Shown here in pieces: positions 36,427 through 45,482 of a stretch of 64,000 bases of DNA. The translations under genes were made by a program, and so were the position numbers. The stretch comes from Martinezella tropici (GTDB lineage Bacteria; Pseudomonadota; Alphaproteobacteria; Rhizobiales; Rhizobiaceae). The stretch lies in assembly GCA_000799755.1 (NCBI GenBank), contig JUHI01000004.1, forward strand, positions 62,001-126,000, in the 5' to 3' direction. Below the pieces are notes generated by a model, which was not told the origin of the DNA, made no database searches, and was given only the letters and a program-made list of their open reading frames with translations. Position 1 is the first letter of the stretch. Each line of letters begins with the position of its first letter.

Positions 36427-37023
36427 ATGCCGAGACTTTTTACCGCCCTCGAAATTCCGCGCAATGCGGCCATGAGCCTGTCATTGTTGCGCGGTGGTCT
36501 CCCGGGAGCCAGGTGGATCGACGTTGAAAATTATCACATCACCTTGCGCTTCATCGGCGATGTCGATGGCCGCACGGCCGATGAGATCGTCGACCGGCTG
36601 GACCGGATAGATCGACCTGAATTCCAGCTCCGGCTGGAGGGCATCGGTTCCTTCGGCTCCAAAAAGCCGCACTCGGTCTGGGCCGGGGTCTCGCAAACGC
36701 CTGACATGTTCGCCCTGCAAGGCGAGATCGAGCGGATCTGCCAACGCATCGGTCTTCAGCCGGACCCCCGCAAGTTCACGCCGCATGTGACGCTCGCCAG
36801 GCTGAAATCCTCGCGGGTCGATGATGTCGTGCATTATCTCTCCGGCCGCGGCAATTTCTATACTGCGCCGTTCACTGTCGGGCGCTTCGTGCTTCTGTCC
36901 TCGCGCGAATCGGTCGGCGGCGGTCCCTACCTCACCGAAGAGATCTTCCCGCTTCACGAGCCCCGCAGCACGTTCCCGTCCTTGGGCAACAGTTCGCTGC
37001 AGCCGGCTAAGAGCATGGTATAG
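36427..37023 (+). CDS. thpR: RNA 2',3'-cyclic phosphodiesterase
   Basis: A 198-residue 2H phosphoesterase of the LigT/ThpR family, which opens 2',3'-cyclic phosphates on RNA ends. Both HxT motifs are seen: HITLRFIGD (H37) and HVTLARL (H120). It begins MPRLFTALEIP, typical for the family; an ATG three codons earlier is not used. Its last 70 bases overlap the convergent tyrosine phosphatase gene, so the C-terminal 20 residues beyond IFPLHEP may be variable. Confidence 0.93.
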   Translation: MPRLFTALEIPRNAAMSLSLLRGGLPGARWIDVENYHITLRFIGDVDGRTADEIVDRLDRIDRPEFQLRLEGIGSFGSKKPHSVWAGVSQTPDMFALQGEIERICQRIGLQPDPRKFTPHVTLARLKSSRVDDVVHYLSGRGNFYTAPFTVGRFVLLSSRESVGGGPYLTEEIFPLHEPRSTFPSLGNSSLQPAKSMV

Positions 37024-37436
37024 ACAGCCTCGAAATCCTTGCGCTCGCCGTAATAGGGATCGGGGATGTCCTTGCTGCTGCCAAGCGCAAGGGTGTTGAA
37101 GAGATGCAGCTTGCCGAGAGCATCGGCGGGCGCCGTCTTCCGCAAGTTCTTCAAATTGTCTTGATCCATTGCCAGGATCAAATCGAACCGGCTGAAATCT
37201 GATGGTTCGATGCGGCGGGCGCGCTGGGCTGAAATATCGATTCCATGATCGGCCGCAACCGCGATCGAGCGGCGATCCGGCGGCTCGCCCTGATGCCAAC
37301 CGCCGATGCCGGCCGAATCAATCTCGAATTCGTGGCCGCGGCCGGCTTCGCTCGCCAGATGCCTGAATATGCCTTCGGCGAGGGGCGACCGGCAGATATT
37401 GCCGGCGCAGACGAAAAGAACCCTGTGACGAACCAT
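36954..37436 (-). CDS. Low-molecular-weight protein tyrosine phosphatase
   Basis: A 160-residue cytosolic phosphatase. The P-loop is VCAGNICRSP with nucleophile C10 and R16; the general acid is D126 in DIPDPYYG. Family members dephosphorylate tyrosine kinases of polysaccharide export or, in other branches, arsenate. No kinase or ars gene is adjacent. It overlaps thpR tail to tail. Confidence 0.94.
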   Translation of the reverse strand: MVRHRVLFVCAGNICRSPLAEGIFRHLASEAGRGHEFEIDSAGIGGWHQGEPPDRRSIAVAADHGIDISAQRARRIEPSDFSRFDLILAMDQDNLKNLRKTAPADALGKLHLFNTLALGSSKDIPDPYYGERKDFEAVYTMLLAGCSELLPKDGNVLRGS

Positions 37437-37471
37437 GCTATCGTTTCACCGCTAGAGAGGAGTGACCTGCC

Positions 37472-37777
37472 ATGAAATACGAGAAGCTGGACCGCGCGGC
37501 AATCGATGAAAATCTTGCGGAACTCGGAGGCTGGGCGCTTGCCGCCGACGGGCTTTCGATGTCGAAGACCTTCAAGTTCCGCAATTTCGTCGAGGCTTTC
37601 GGCTTCATGACGGAAGCCGCCCTTGCCGCGGAAAAACTCAACCATCATCCGGAATGGTTCAACGTCTATTCCCGCGTCGAGGTGAAGCTGACGACGCACG
37701 ATGTCGGCGGCCTGACCGACCATGACGTCAAGCTGGCCAAGGCGATGGAGAAGGCGGCGGCGCGCCGGCTCGATTGA
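37472..37777 (+). CDS. phhB: Pterin-4-alpha-carbinolamine dehydratase
   Basis: A 101-residue enzyme that dehydrates 4a-hydroxytetrahydropterin, recycling the cofactor of phenylalanine hydroxylase. The active-site signature [24 protein letters not shown] (quoted in part: [11 protein letters not shown]) carries the catalytic histidines, and [14 protein letters not shown] is typical. No phhA is in the window. GAGAGGAG precedes the ATG at good spacing. Confidence 0.95.
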   Translation: MKYEKLDRAAIDENLAELGGWALAADGLSMSKTFKFRNFVEAFGFMTEAALAAEKLNHHPEWFNVYSRVEVKLTTHDVGGLTDHDVKLAKAMEKAAARRLD

Positions 37778-37843
37778 ATCGCGCCATGCGATCACCATAT
37801 GTTTACACGGCCCGCGGGACGGGTGCGAACAGAGGCGAATGGA

Positions 37844-38233
37844 ATGGATGACATCAAGTACGGGGAAATCCTGATGCCTGGTGATGACGAGACCCAAAAA
37901 GAGCAGGAGAAATCGGTGCGCAGAAAATTCTGGCCGACCTTGCGAAAGGCGGCTCGCCATATTCCCTTTTCCCGCGACGTCGTTGCCGCCTTTTATTGCG
38001 CGCTCGACCCGCCGACGCCGACTCGCGTTCGCGGCATATTGCTGGCGGCGCTCGGCTATTTCGTCATGCCTGTCGATATCATCCCCGATTTCTTTGCCGT
38101 CATCGGCTATACGGACGATGTCGCGGTGCTGACGCTCGCCTTCAGCATGATCCGGGGCCATATCCGCCAGGAACATTACGATGCGGCTGATCGGGCTCTG
38201 GAGAGCGAGCCGGAGGCCATGAAGACGGCCTGA
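37844..38233 (+). CDS. DUF1232 (YkvA-like) membrane protein
   Basis: A 129-residue protein from ATG 37844 (AGAGGCG upstream). The DUF1232 core is seen as VRGILLAALGYFVMPVDIIPDFFAVIGYTDD, quoted here only as its key part FVMPVDIIPDFFAVIGYTDD, a helix-turn with conserved acidic residues. A second helix follows (VAVLTLAFSMIRGHI). Function unknown; the family is a small membrane-associated domain. It follows phhB on the same strand. Confidence 0.9.
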   Translation: MDDIKYGEILMPGDDETQKEQEKSVRRKFWPTLRKAARHIPFSRDVVAAFYCALDPPTPTRVRGILLAALGYFVMPVDIIPDFFAVIGYTDDVAVLTLAFSMIRGHIRQEHYDAADRALESEPEAMKTA

Positions 38234-38567
38234 TGCCCACTTTGCGATGGTTGACCTGAATCCTCTCGGGTTTCCATGGATTTATGAGACCTCCCTGATT
38301 TTAGCGAGGTCAAATTCTTGCCTGAATCTTTCTGTCTTAAATCGAATCCGTTGGGTGGTACTCCACCATCCAGGTTTTCCAATTCCTTCTGGTGCTTTTC
38401 AAGCTTTGTGCGATATCTGGGTTGAAATGGCACGGAGCCAATGGCGGGCAGCGCTCCGTTGACGGTTTGGTAACCTGAATAAAGTCAAAATAAGGCAGCT
38501 CACGAGCATCGGCGTGCGTCAATCGAATCGCCATGAGCTCTGGACCGCAAAAAATCGGCAGGAAACC
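38234..38567. other. Intergenic stretch without a convincing gene
   Basis: The 334 bases before the IalB-like gene are less GC-rich than the surroundings. Two small inverted repeats are seen (GACCTC / GAGGTC near 38289-38312 and GGTGG / CCACC near 38356-38369). Short frames on both strands lack ribosome sites. It probably holds the promoter and leader of the IalB-like gene. Confidence 0.45.
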
Positions 38568-39116
38568 ATGTTTGTAAAAAGCTTCGCAATCGCCCTCTCG
38601 CTCGTTCTGGCCGGAACCGGCATAGCGTCCGCGCAGACCAAGAAGCAGACGCAGGCAGCGGCAGCAGCAGCGCCGGCGGCTCCGACGCGTATTCAGCAGT
38701 TCGACGCCTGGGGCGCCTACTCCTACCAGTCCGCCGGCGGCAAGGTCTGCTACGTTCTCTCCGTGCCGACCACGAAGACGCCGGCAACCGGCATCGACCA
38801 TGGCGACAATTTCTTCATCGTCTCGCAGCGCCCGGGCCAGAACATTTCCTATGAGCCGCAGGCGATGATGGGCTATTCCCTCAAGGACAATTCCAAGGTC
38901 AACGTCGTCATCGACAACAAGACCTTCGTGATGTTCACCAAGGACAAGGCTGCCTGGGTCGAGAACGCAGCGCAGGAGCCGGCACTGGTTGCCGCGCTGA
39001 AGTCCGGGCATTCACTGAAGGTTTCGGCGACCTCCAAGAAGGGCACGGCCACCTCCTACACCTATTCCCTGAAGGGTGTGACCGCCGCGCTGAAGCAGAT
39101 CGAAAACTGCAAATAA
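38568..39116 (+). CDS. Invasion-associated locus B (IalB)-family periplasmic protein
   Basis: A 182-residue secreted protein. The signal peptide spans 1-22 (MFVKSFAIALSLVLAGTGIASA), followed by an Ala/Gln linker. The IalB-type domain contains FDAWGAYSYQSAGGKVCYVLS and IDNKTFVMFTKDKAAWVEN. There are two cysteines, one in VCYVLS and one at the C terminus (ENCK), which could form a disulfide. In Bartonella IalB aids erythrocyte invasion; in rhizobia the role is unknown. CAGGAAA precedes ATG 38568. Confidence 0.85.
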   Translation: MFVKSFAIALSLVLAGTGIASAQTKKQTQAAAAAAPAAPTRIQQFDAWGAYSYQSAGGKVCYVLSVPTTKTPATGIDHGDNFFIVSQRPGQNISYEPQAMMGYSLKDNSKVNVVIDNKTFVMFTKDKAAWVENAAQEPALVAALKSGHSLKVSATSKKGTATSYTYSLKGVTAALKQIENCK

Positions 39117-39175
39117 GATCGAGGACCGAGAGATCACGACAATGTGATCCCGCCGTCGCCGCGACCGCAATGATG

Positions 39176-39206
39176 AGGCCGGTCAGACTGACCGGCCTTT
39201 CGCTTT
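39176..39206 (+). terminator. Intrinsic terminator of the IalB-like gene
   Basis: A perfect 10-bp stem AGGCCGGTCA / TGACCGGCCT with a 3-base loop (39176-39198), followed by TTCGCTTTTG. Confidence 0.82.
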
Positions 39207-39413
39207 TGAGGGCCGATCTTCGCTTTTAAGGGAAAGGGATGACGCGAGCGGAAATTAATGCTAAAGGCCGCGCCAACGATAGGTGTGCGGCAGATAGCTT
39301 GAAGATAGCTGGTCCGGCCACCGCATGAATCTTCAGATTTCCGTGCCTTGCCCGCATCCGCAGCTTTCGCCAGCTTTTGCGGCATCGCCGATGTGAACCG
39401 TTGGAACGATCCT

Positions 39414-40649
39414 ATGTCCGCCACTGATGTCATAACTCCCTCCAGGCTCAAGCCGATGCCGGTATCGCAGCCGGTCGAGCTTGCGCCGAAGCCGTCGCTG
39501 ATTGGCCTGACGCGCGAGGAAATGGCGGCCGCGCTCAAGGAAAAGGGCGTTGCCGACAAGCAGATCAAGATGCGCGTCAGCCAGCTCTGGAACTGGATCT
39601 ACGTGCGCGGCGTCTCTAATTTCGATGACATGGCGAACGTGTCGAAGGACATGCGCGAGATGCTGAAGACGCATTTCACCATCGCGCGCCCCGAGATCGT
39701 CGAGGAGCAGGTCTCCAACGACGGCACCCGCAAATGGCTGCTGCGCTTCCCGCCGCGCGGCGCTGGCCGTCCCGTTGAGATCGAAGCCGTCTACATCCCG
39801 GAAGAAGGGCGCGGCACGCTCTGCATTTCCAGCCAGGTCGGCTGTTCGCTCACCTGTTCCTTCTGTCACACCGGTACGCAGCGCCTGGTGCGCAATCTGA
39901 CGGCGGAGGAAATCCTGTCGCAGTTGCTGCTGGCGCGTGACCGGCTTGGCGATTTTCCGGATCGCGAAGCGCCGCAGGGGACGATCATGCCGGCCGAGGG
40001 TCGCAAGGTCAGCAACATCGTCATGATGGGCATGGGCGAGCCGCTCTATAATTTCGACAGCGTCAAGACGGCGCTGCTGATCGCCTCCGATGGCGACGGC
40101 CTATCTCTTTCGAAGCGGCGCATCACGCTTTCGACCTCGGGTGTCGTGCCGGAAATTTATCGCACCGGCGACGAGATCGGCGTCATGCTGGCGATCTCGC
40201 TGCATGCCGTGCGCGACGATCTGCGCGACATGCTGGTGCCGATCAACAAGAAATATCCGCTGAAGGAACTGATGGACGCCTGCCGCGCCTATCCCGGCCT
40301 TTCCAACGCGCGCCGCATCACCTTCGAATATGTCATGCTGAAGGGCGTCAACGACAGCCTTGAGGACGCGAAGGGGCTGATCCAGCTCCTGAAGGGCATT
40401 CCGGCCAAGATCAACCTCATCCCCTTCAACCCATGGCCCGGCACGAACTACCAGTGTTCGGACTGGGAGCAGATCGAGAAGTTCGCTGATTTCATCAATT
40501 CGGCCGGCTATGCCTCGCCGATCCGCACGCCGCGCGGCCGCGATATTCTTGCCGCCTGCGGCCAGCTGAAGTCGGAATCCGAGCGCATGCGCAAGACGGA
40601 GCGATTGGCATTCGAAGCGATGATGATCGCCAATCACGGCGAGGATTGA
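39414..40649 (+). CDS. rlmN: 23S rRNA/tRNA adenine-C2 methyltransferase
   Basis: A radical-SAM enzyme that methylates C2 of A2503 in 23S rRNA and A37 in tRNA. From ATG 39414 the product has 411 residues. The cluster motif CSLTCSFC lies at C144/C148/C151, followed by [31 protein letters not shown] and the C-terminal [11 protein letters not shown] (catalytic cysteine) are present. Earlier ATGs only add a poorly coding N-terminal stretch. Confidence 0.97.
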   Translation: MSATDVITPSRLKPMPVSQPVELAPKPSLIGLTREEMAAALKEKGVADKQIKMRVSQLWNWIYVRGVSNFDDMANVSKDMREMLKTHFTIARPEIVEEQVSNDGTRKWLLRFPPRGAGRPVEIEAVYIPEEGRGTLCISSQVGCSLTCSFCHTGTQRLVRNLTAEEILSQLLLARDRLGDFPDREAPQGTIMPAEGRKVSNIVMMGMGEPLYNFDSVKTALLIASDGDGLSLSKRRITLSTSGVVPEIYRTGDEIGVMLAISLHAVRDDLRDMLVPINKKYPLKELMDACRAYPGLSNARRITFEYVMLKGVNDSLEDAKGLIQLLKGIPAKINLIPFNPWPGTNYQCSDWEQIEKFADFINSAGYASPIRTPRGRDILAACGQLKSESERMRKTERLAFEAMMIANHGED

Positions 40650-40654
40650 GATCG

Positions 40655-41083
40655 ATGCTCCTTGGACTGCGCAAGCCGATACGCCTCGTCTGGGGCTATG
40701 TTGCCGCTTGCGCTCTGATGGGCTTCGTGCTGGCCTGCGTTGCCGCATGGACGGTGCCGGAGACGGCGGCGCCCGAGCTTTTCGTCCTGACCATCGCTCT
40801 GACGAAGGTGGCGATGATCGTCAGCATCCTGCCGTCGTTGGTGGTCATCCCCATTCTCGAATGGCGCGGCATGCGCCGATGGTATGGTTATGCGATCTTC
40901 GGGGCGATCCTGTCGGCGGTCGCGTCCATCCTGATTTCGGGCGGCATAGAACGGCCGCAGACACTCAATCTGATCACCGTTGCCGTCTGCTTCGCCTTCC
41001 TGGGTGCTGCAAGCGCCACCGTCTATTGGTGGATCGCCGGCCGGTTTGCGGGGCGATGGTCCATACTCAGCGAGCCTGAGTGA
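40655..41083 (+). CDS. Small hypothetical membrane protein
   Basis: A 142-residue protein with four predicted helices (about 15-35, 45-65, 75-95, 105-125) and short loops. No family recognised. It starts 5 bases after the rlmN stop (ATG 40655; a TTG overlapping the rlmN stop is an alternative) and is probably co-transcribed. Its 3' end overlaps the convergent LysE gene by 17 bases. Confidence 0.75.
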   Translation: MLLGLRKPIRLVWGYVAACALMGFVLACVAAWTVPETAAPELFVLTIALTKVAMIVSILPSLVVIPILEWRGMRRWYGYAIFGAILSAVASILISGGIERPQTLNLITVAVCFAFLGAASATVYWWIAGRFAGRWSILSEPE

Positions 41084-41708
41084 AGAAGATTTTCACCGCG
41101 AAGATCGAGAAGACGCTGGCGAAGGTGTAATCCAGCCCGCGCATCACGCTGCGGTTTTTCTGCAGCCAGGACGACAGGCCATCGGCGGCGAGAATGACCA
41201 GCACGTTGATCGGGATGCCGATGACGATGAAGAAGAAGCCCAGGAAGAGCAGCTTGTGCGTGACGGCGGGATCGCCGGCGGTCACGAACTGCGGCAGGAA
41301 GGTCATGAAGAAGATGATGACCTTGGGGTTCAGCAGGTTGACCCAGAAGCCATTCGAGATGTTGGCGAAAGGCGTCTTGCCGACGGTATCGACTTTCTTG
41401 ACCGACAGATTTGAGCCGAAGCGGATCGCCTGGATCGCCAGCCAGAGCAGATAGGCGGCGCCGCCAGTCTTCAGCACGGTGAAGGCGACGGGCGAGGCCG
41501 TGATCAGCGCGGAAATGCCGAAGGCCACCAGGCAGGTATGGACGACGACGCCAAGGGTGGTGCCGAGCACGACGAAGAGCGCTGCCTTCTTGCCCTGTGC
41601 GAGCGCGCGGCTGATCGACAGCGTCATGTCAGGCCCGGGCGTCATCGCCAGCAGGAGGCTTGCCGCCGAAAAGGCAAGGAGGGTCGGCAGGCTGGGTATG
41701 AAGTCCAT
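41067..41708 (-). CDS. LysE-family amino-acid/metabolite exporter
   Basis: A 213-residue, six-helix exporter (RhtB/LysE type). Seen: MDFIPSLPTLLAFSAASLLLAMTPGPDMTL (cited by its key motif TPGPDMTLSISRALAQGKKA), and the second half NGFWVNLLNPKVIIFFMTFLPQFV with the conserved NPK motif. Start chosen at ATG 41708; the frame extends further but without LysE character. The substrate is unknown. Confidence 0.92.
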   Translation of the reverse strand: MDFIPSLPTLLAFSAASLLLAMTPGPDMTLSISRALAQGKKAALFVVLGTTLGVVVHTCLVAFGISALITASPVAFTVLKTGGAAYLLWLAIQAIRFGSNLSVKKVDTVGKTPFANISNGFWVNLLNPKVIIFFMTFLPQFVTAGDPAVTHKLLFLGFFFIVIGIPINVLVILAADGLSSWLQKNRSVMRGLDYTFASVFSIFAVKIFFTQAR

Positions 41709-41772
41709 TAGATGCTCCGAAAGCCGGATAGGGGATGCATTTGCTCTTATCCGGCTTTCGGGGGATTGCAAA

Positions 41773-42627
41773 TCAATCCTTCTTTTCAAGGAAAGCCTTG
41801 AATTGATCGGCGTAGTCGGGATGCCAGCGCGACAGCGGCGGCCGGTTCTCGACGATATCGCCGGCGGCCCAGAGCATGCGGCGTTCGTCGACGGGACGGG
41901 CGACGTCATTGTCGGGGCAAAGGATGTAGAAATCGCCGCGCTTCAGGCTTTCCACCATGAACTCGACCGTCTGCTCCGGTGTCCAGGCGCCGGCCGGCTT
42001 TTCCTTCCGCTCGCCCTTGGTCAGGCCGGTGAAGACGAAGCCAGGGATGAGAAGGTGGGCCGAAATCTTCGCGCCGTCCGTATTGCGGAGCTCATGCTGC
42101 AGCGCTTCGGTGAAAACCTTCACGCCGGCCTTCGAAACGTTATAGGCGGGATTGCCCGGAGGCGTGGTGATGCCCTGCTTCGAGCCGGTATTGATGATGA
42201 CACCCGGCTCGCCATGCGCCAACATGCCGGGTCCGAAGACGCGCGTGCCGTTGATGACGCCCAGCAGGTTGACGCCGAGGATGGCGTCCCAGCCGGCCTG
42301 GGCGCTGAAGATCGAGGTTTCCGGGCCGATACCGGCGTTGTTCATCAGCACATGCACGCGGCCGAAACGCTGCAGGACGGTGCGCTCCAGAGCTTCCAGT
42401 GCGTCCTTGCTTGAGACATCGGTCTCGACGGCCAGGACGTGTTCTTCGCCAGCGATCACCTTGAGTTCGCTCGCCGCTTGCGCCAGCCGGTCGCCACCGA
42501 GGTCGGCGATCACGACGCTCATGCCGAGCGAGGCGAAGTATTTTGCTGCGGCAAAGCCGATGCCGGATGCGCCTCCGGTGATGACGGCAACATTGGTTTT
42601 TTTGAAAATAGCTTGAATATCGGTCAA
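41773..42627 (-). CDS. Short-chain dehydrogenase/reductase
   Basis: A 284-residue SDR oxidoreductase using NAD(P)H. TGGASGIGFAAAKYF is the cofactor loop (TGxxxGIG) at about residues 17-23, NNAGIG is the NNAG motif, INTGSKQGITTPPGNPAYNVSKAGV holds the catalytic S-Y-K (key parts NTGSKQG and YNVSK), and the C-terminal PGFVFTGLTKG closes the fold. The start is TTG 42627, supported by a strong GGAGGG site six bases upstream. The substrate is unknown; aspartate after strand 2 (IADLGG) favours NAD. Confidence 0.9.
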   Translation of the reverse strand: MTDIQAIFKKTNVAVITGGASGIGFAAAKYFASLGMSVVIADLGGDRLAQAASELKVIAGEEHVLAVETDVSSKDALEALERTVLQRFGRVHVLMNNAGIGPETSIFSAQAGWDAILGVNLLGVINGTRVFGPGMLAHGEPGVIINTGSKQGITTPPGNPAYNVSKAGVKVFTEALQHELRNTDGAKISAHLLIPGFVFTGLTKGERKEKPAGAWTPEQTVEFMVESLKRGDFYILCPDNDVARPVDERRMLWAAGDIVENRPPLSRWHPDYADQFKAFLEKKD

Positions 42628-42807
42628 AGGCGTGCCCTCCAGGCATTGCTTGCTCGCCGGCGAATATGGCGCTTTCCGAAAGCGTGTCAAACCCGTCGGA
42701 GGTAGCGTTACAGGGCCTCCCCTTGCGCCTCACGATAATCTCGCTAAAAGTTTCGCGACGCAGATTTGCGGGCCTCTCCCCTGGCTCGCCTTGAAATGGA
42801 ACTCATC

Positions 42808-44031
42808 ATGGCATCACATAAAGACGTGAAGAAAGTCGTTCTCGCCTATTCCGGCGGCCTCGACACCTCGATTATCCTGAAGTGGCTGCAGACGGAGCTG
42901 GGCGCCGAAGTCGTAACCTTCACCGCCGATCTCGGGCAGGGCGAAGAGCTGGAGCCGGCGCGCAAGAAGGCCGAGTTGCTAGGCATCAAGGAAATCTACA
43001 TCGAGGACGTGCGCGAAGAGTTCGTGCGCGATTTCGTCTTCCCGATGTTCCGCGCCAATGCCGTCTACGAAGGCGTCTACCTGCTCGGCACCTCGATCGC
43101 TCGCCCGCTGATCTCCAAGCATCTCATCGAGATCGCCAAGAAGACCGGCGCTGACGCCATCGCGCATGGCGCGACCGGCAAGGGCAACGACCAGGTCCGC
43201 TTCGAACTTTCGGCCTATGCTTTGAATCCGGACATCAAGATCATCGCTCCGTGGCGCGACTGGTCGTTCAAGAGCCGTACCGACCTGCTCGAATTCGCCG
43301 AGAAGCACCAGATCCCGGTTGCCAAGGACAAGAAGGGCGAAGCGCCGTTCTCCGTCGACGCCAACCTGCTGCACTCCTCCTCCGAAGGCAAAGTTCTGGA
43401 AGATCCGGCTCACGAAGCACCGGAATACGTGCACATGCGCACGATTTCTCCGGAGGCTGCTCCCGACAAGGCCACGATCATCAAGGTCGGTTTCGAAAAG
43501 GGCGATGCCGTTTCGATCAACGGTCAGCGCCTGAGCCCGGCAACCCTGCTTGCCAAGCTGAACGAATACGGCCGCGACAACGGCATCGGCCGTCTCGATC
43601 TCGTCGAAAACCGTTTCGTCGGCATGAAGTCGCGCGGCGTTTACGAAACCCCCGGCGGTACGATCCTGCTTGCAGCCCATCGCGCCATCGAATCCATCAC
43701 GCTCGACCGCGGTGCCGCGCACCTCAAGGACGAGCTGATGCCGCGCTATGCCGAGCTGATCTACTACGGGTTCTGGTTCTCGCCGGAGCGCGAGATGCTG
43801 CAGGCCCTGATCGACAAGAGCCAGGAGCATGTCGAAGGCGAAGTGACGCTGAAGCTCTACAAGGGCAACGTCATGACCATCGGCCGCGAAAGCCCGAAGT
43901 CGCTCTATTCCGACAAGCTCGTTACCTTCGAAGACGACCAGGGCGCCTACGACCAGAAGGACGCGGCCGGCTTCATCAAGCTCAACGCCCTGCGCCTGCG
44001 TACCCTCGGCAAGCGCAACCTGTCGAAGTAA
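42808..44031 (+). CDS. argG: Argininosuccinate synthase
   Basis: Joins citrulline and aspartate with ATP in arginine synthesis. The 407-residue product begins [21 protein letters not shown], holding the ATP pyrophosphatase P-loop [22 protein letters not shown] and the C-terminal [20 protein letters not shown] are typical. ATG 42808 was chosen over the ATG 12 bases upstream because it gives the standard length. Codon usage is strongly biased toward preferred codons. Confidence 0.98.
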   Translation: MASHKDVKKVVLAYSGGLDTSIILKWLQTELGAEVVTFTADLGQGEELEPARKKAELLGIKEIYIEDVREEFVRDFVFPMFRANAVYEGVYLLGTSIARPLISKHLIEIAKKTGADAIAHGATGKGNDQVRFELSAYALNPDIKIIAPWRDWSFKSRTDLLEFAEKHQIPVAKDKKGEAPFSVDANLLHSSSEGKVLEDPAHEAPEYVHMRTISPEAAPDKATIIKVGFEKGDAVSINGQRLSPATLLAKLNEYGRDNGIGRLDLVENRFVGMKSRGVYETPGGTILLAAHRAIESITLDRGAAHLKDELMPRYAELIYYGFWFSPEREMLQALIDKSQEHVEGEVTLKLYKGNVMTIGRESPKSLYSDKLVTFEDDQGAYDQKDAAGFIKLNALRLRTLGKRNLSK

Positions 44032-44046
44032 TTCGCGACATACAAA

Positions 44047-44085
44047 AAGCCCGCTTCCGGTCGCCGGAGGCGGGCTTGTCTTTTA
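44047..44085 (+). terminator. Intrinsic terminator of argG
   Basis: A 14-bp stem AAGCCCGCTTCCGG / CCGGAGGCGGGCTT with one G-T wobble and a 3-base loop (44047-44077), followed by GTCTTTTA. On the other strand the A-rich left side also gives a T-run, so it may serve the convergent MarR gene too. Confidence 0.88.
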
Positions 44086-44098
44086 CGGCGACCTGGAA

Positions 44099-44581
44099 TT
44101 AATCCACCGGTCTCAGTTCGCGTTCGATTTCCGCAGGCGCCTCGGCCTTCTGCAGATTGCTGCGGAAAGAGCAAAGCGCATCGTGCAATTGCACCTGCAA
44201 ATCCTTGTCGAAGCCCTGCGTTGCATTGCGTTCGACTTCGCAGACTTCGCGATCTATCTGCCTCAGCTTCGCATCGGCGGCTTCCGACAATACGATCCGC
44301 TTGGCGCGGCGGTCGAGCGGGTCTGGCTGGCGCTCGATCAAGCCGCGTGCCTGCAATTTGTCCAGAAAAGCGCTGACCGTCATCGGTTCCAACCCCATGC
44401 GGGAGGCGATGTCGAGCTGACGGCTGCCATTAATAGCGGCGACCTGCATCAGCGTCCGTGCTTCGCCCGCCGTCAGCCCTAGCCCGGCGACAAGAATCCG
44501 TCGCTCGAAGGCCGCCCTGATCAGTCGGGCACAATCGCTTACTAGAAAAGCGAGTGAGTCCGTATTAATCCTGCTGTTCAT
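44099..44581 (-). CDS. MarR-family transcriptional regulator
   Basis: A 160-residue MarR protein from ATG 44581 (AGGGAA upstream). The winged helix covers about residues 50-115: LDIASRMGLEPMTVSAFLDKLQARGLIERQ is the recognition region (key part GLEPMTVSAFLDKL), then the wing DPLDRRAKRIVLSEAA. It is divergent from a LysE-type exporter across 162 bases, suggesting it represses that exporter. The C terminus contains a long dimerisation helix. Confidence 0.9.
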   Translation of the reverse strand: MNSRINTDSLAFLVSDCARLIRAAFERRILVAGLGLTAGEARTLMQVAAINGSRQLDIASRMGLEPMTVSAFLDKLQARGLIERQPDPLDRRAKRIVLSEAADAKLRQIDREVCEVERNATQGFDKDLQVQLHDALCSFRSNLQKAEAPAEIERELRPVD

Positions 44582-44687
44582 AAGCGTTTCCCTACCTACG
44601 CTCTTTGATTTTTGGGGCCCCACAACGTTCTTATTGATTTAGTCTCGTGAACACAACGACTTCTTCAGACCTAAAACGAACACATGC

Positions 44688-44715
44688 TTGACCGATTTTG
44701 GCAGATTGCTACTCT
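44688..44715 (+). promoter_or_regulatory. Candidate promoter of the LysE-type gene
   Basis: TTGACC (44688-44693), 16 bases and TACTCT (44710-44715), ending about 28 bases before the ATG at 44744. This is a plausible sigma-70 promoter between the MarR and LysE genes; no clear palindromic operator was seen on it. Confidence 0.4.
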
Positions 44716-44743
44716 CGCGCGATTACCAGCCGGAACATCCATC

Positions 44744-45385
44744 ATGACACAATCCCTTGTTGTTGGCGCTTTTCTCGCAGCACTATTCTATGTGCTCATT
44801 CCTGGTCCCGCTTTTCTGGCTTTGCTCGGCATCGGCGCCGGTCAGGGGCGCAAAGCGGGCGCATTCTTCGTCAGCGGCCATCTGCTCGGCGATCTCGTCT
44901 GGTCCACGCTTGCGCTGGTTGCGATCGTCGGTGCCAAGACCATCGGCACGTTCGTCTTCGATCTGCTCGGATTGCTGTGCGGCTTCTATCTTGCCTGGAT
45001 CGGCTGGAAGGCGGTGACAGCCAAGCCGAAGGGTGACGGCAAGGCGCTCGTCAATGTCGAGCGCCCGTTCCGTCGCGGTCTGATCTTCGGCATCACCAAT
45101 CCGAAGGGATATCCCGTGGCGCTTGCGACCTTTACGGCGCTTGTCGCCGGCTCCGCCAGCGCATTAACCTTCAGCGCGTTGCCGCTGCTGCTCGTCGTCT
45201 CCTTCGTCGGCTTCATAACGGCTGATCTCATCCTCATCAGCATCATTGGAGCGGGTGCCGTGCGGCGTTTCTATCGCGCGCATGAGCGGCTGATCGTGCG
45301 TTGCTCCGGTGTGCTTTTCATGGGTTTTGCGGCACAGGCGCTCTGGCATGCCACGCCGGGCCTGCTCGGCTGGCGCAGGGCCTGA
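44744..45385 (+). CDS. LysE-family exporter
   Basis: A 213-residue, six-helix LysE/RhtB protein: VLIPGPAFLALLGIGAGQGRKAG carries the (T/I)PGP motif (key part IPGPAFLALLGIGAGQG), and FGITNPKGYPVALATFTALV carries NPKG. The start ATG 44744 gives the normal short periplasmic N terminus. Divergence from a MarR gene suggests an inducible export function. The substrate is unknown. Confidence 0.9.
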   Translation: MTQSLVVGAFLAALFYVLIPGPAFLALLGIGAGQGRKAGAFFVSGHLLGDLVWSTLALVAIVGAKTIGTFVFDLLGLLCGFYLAWIGWKAVTAKPKGDGKALVNVERPFRRGLIFGITNPKGYPVALATFTALVAGSASALTFSALPLLLVVSFVGFITADLILISIIGAGAVRRFYRAHERLIVRCSGVLFMGFAAQALWHATPGLLGWRRA

Positions 45386-45482
45386 TCCAGCCACATCAAT
45401 TTGTTCGGCCCCGCCATACCAATCCGGCGGAGCTAGCCTTATATCGTGCTTCGATCAGATGTCTGTCGAAAGGATGCCCCGC

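Noticed and set aside
38176..38462. Short frames on both strands in the 38.2-38.5 kb gap
   Set aside because: No ribosome site, no domain, composition unlike neighbouring genes, and the minus frame overlaps the DUF1232 gene.
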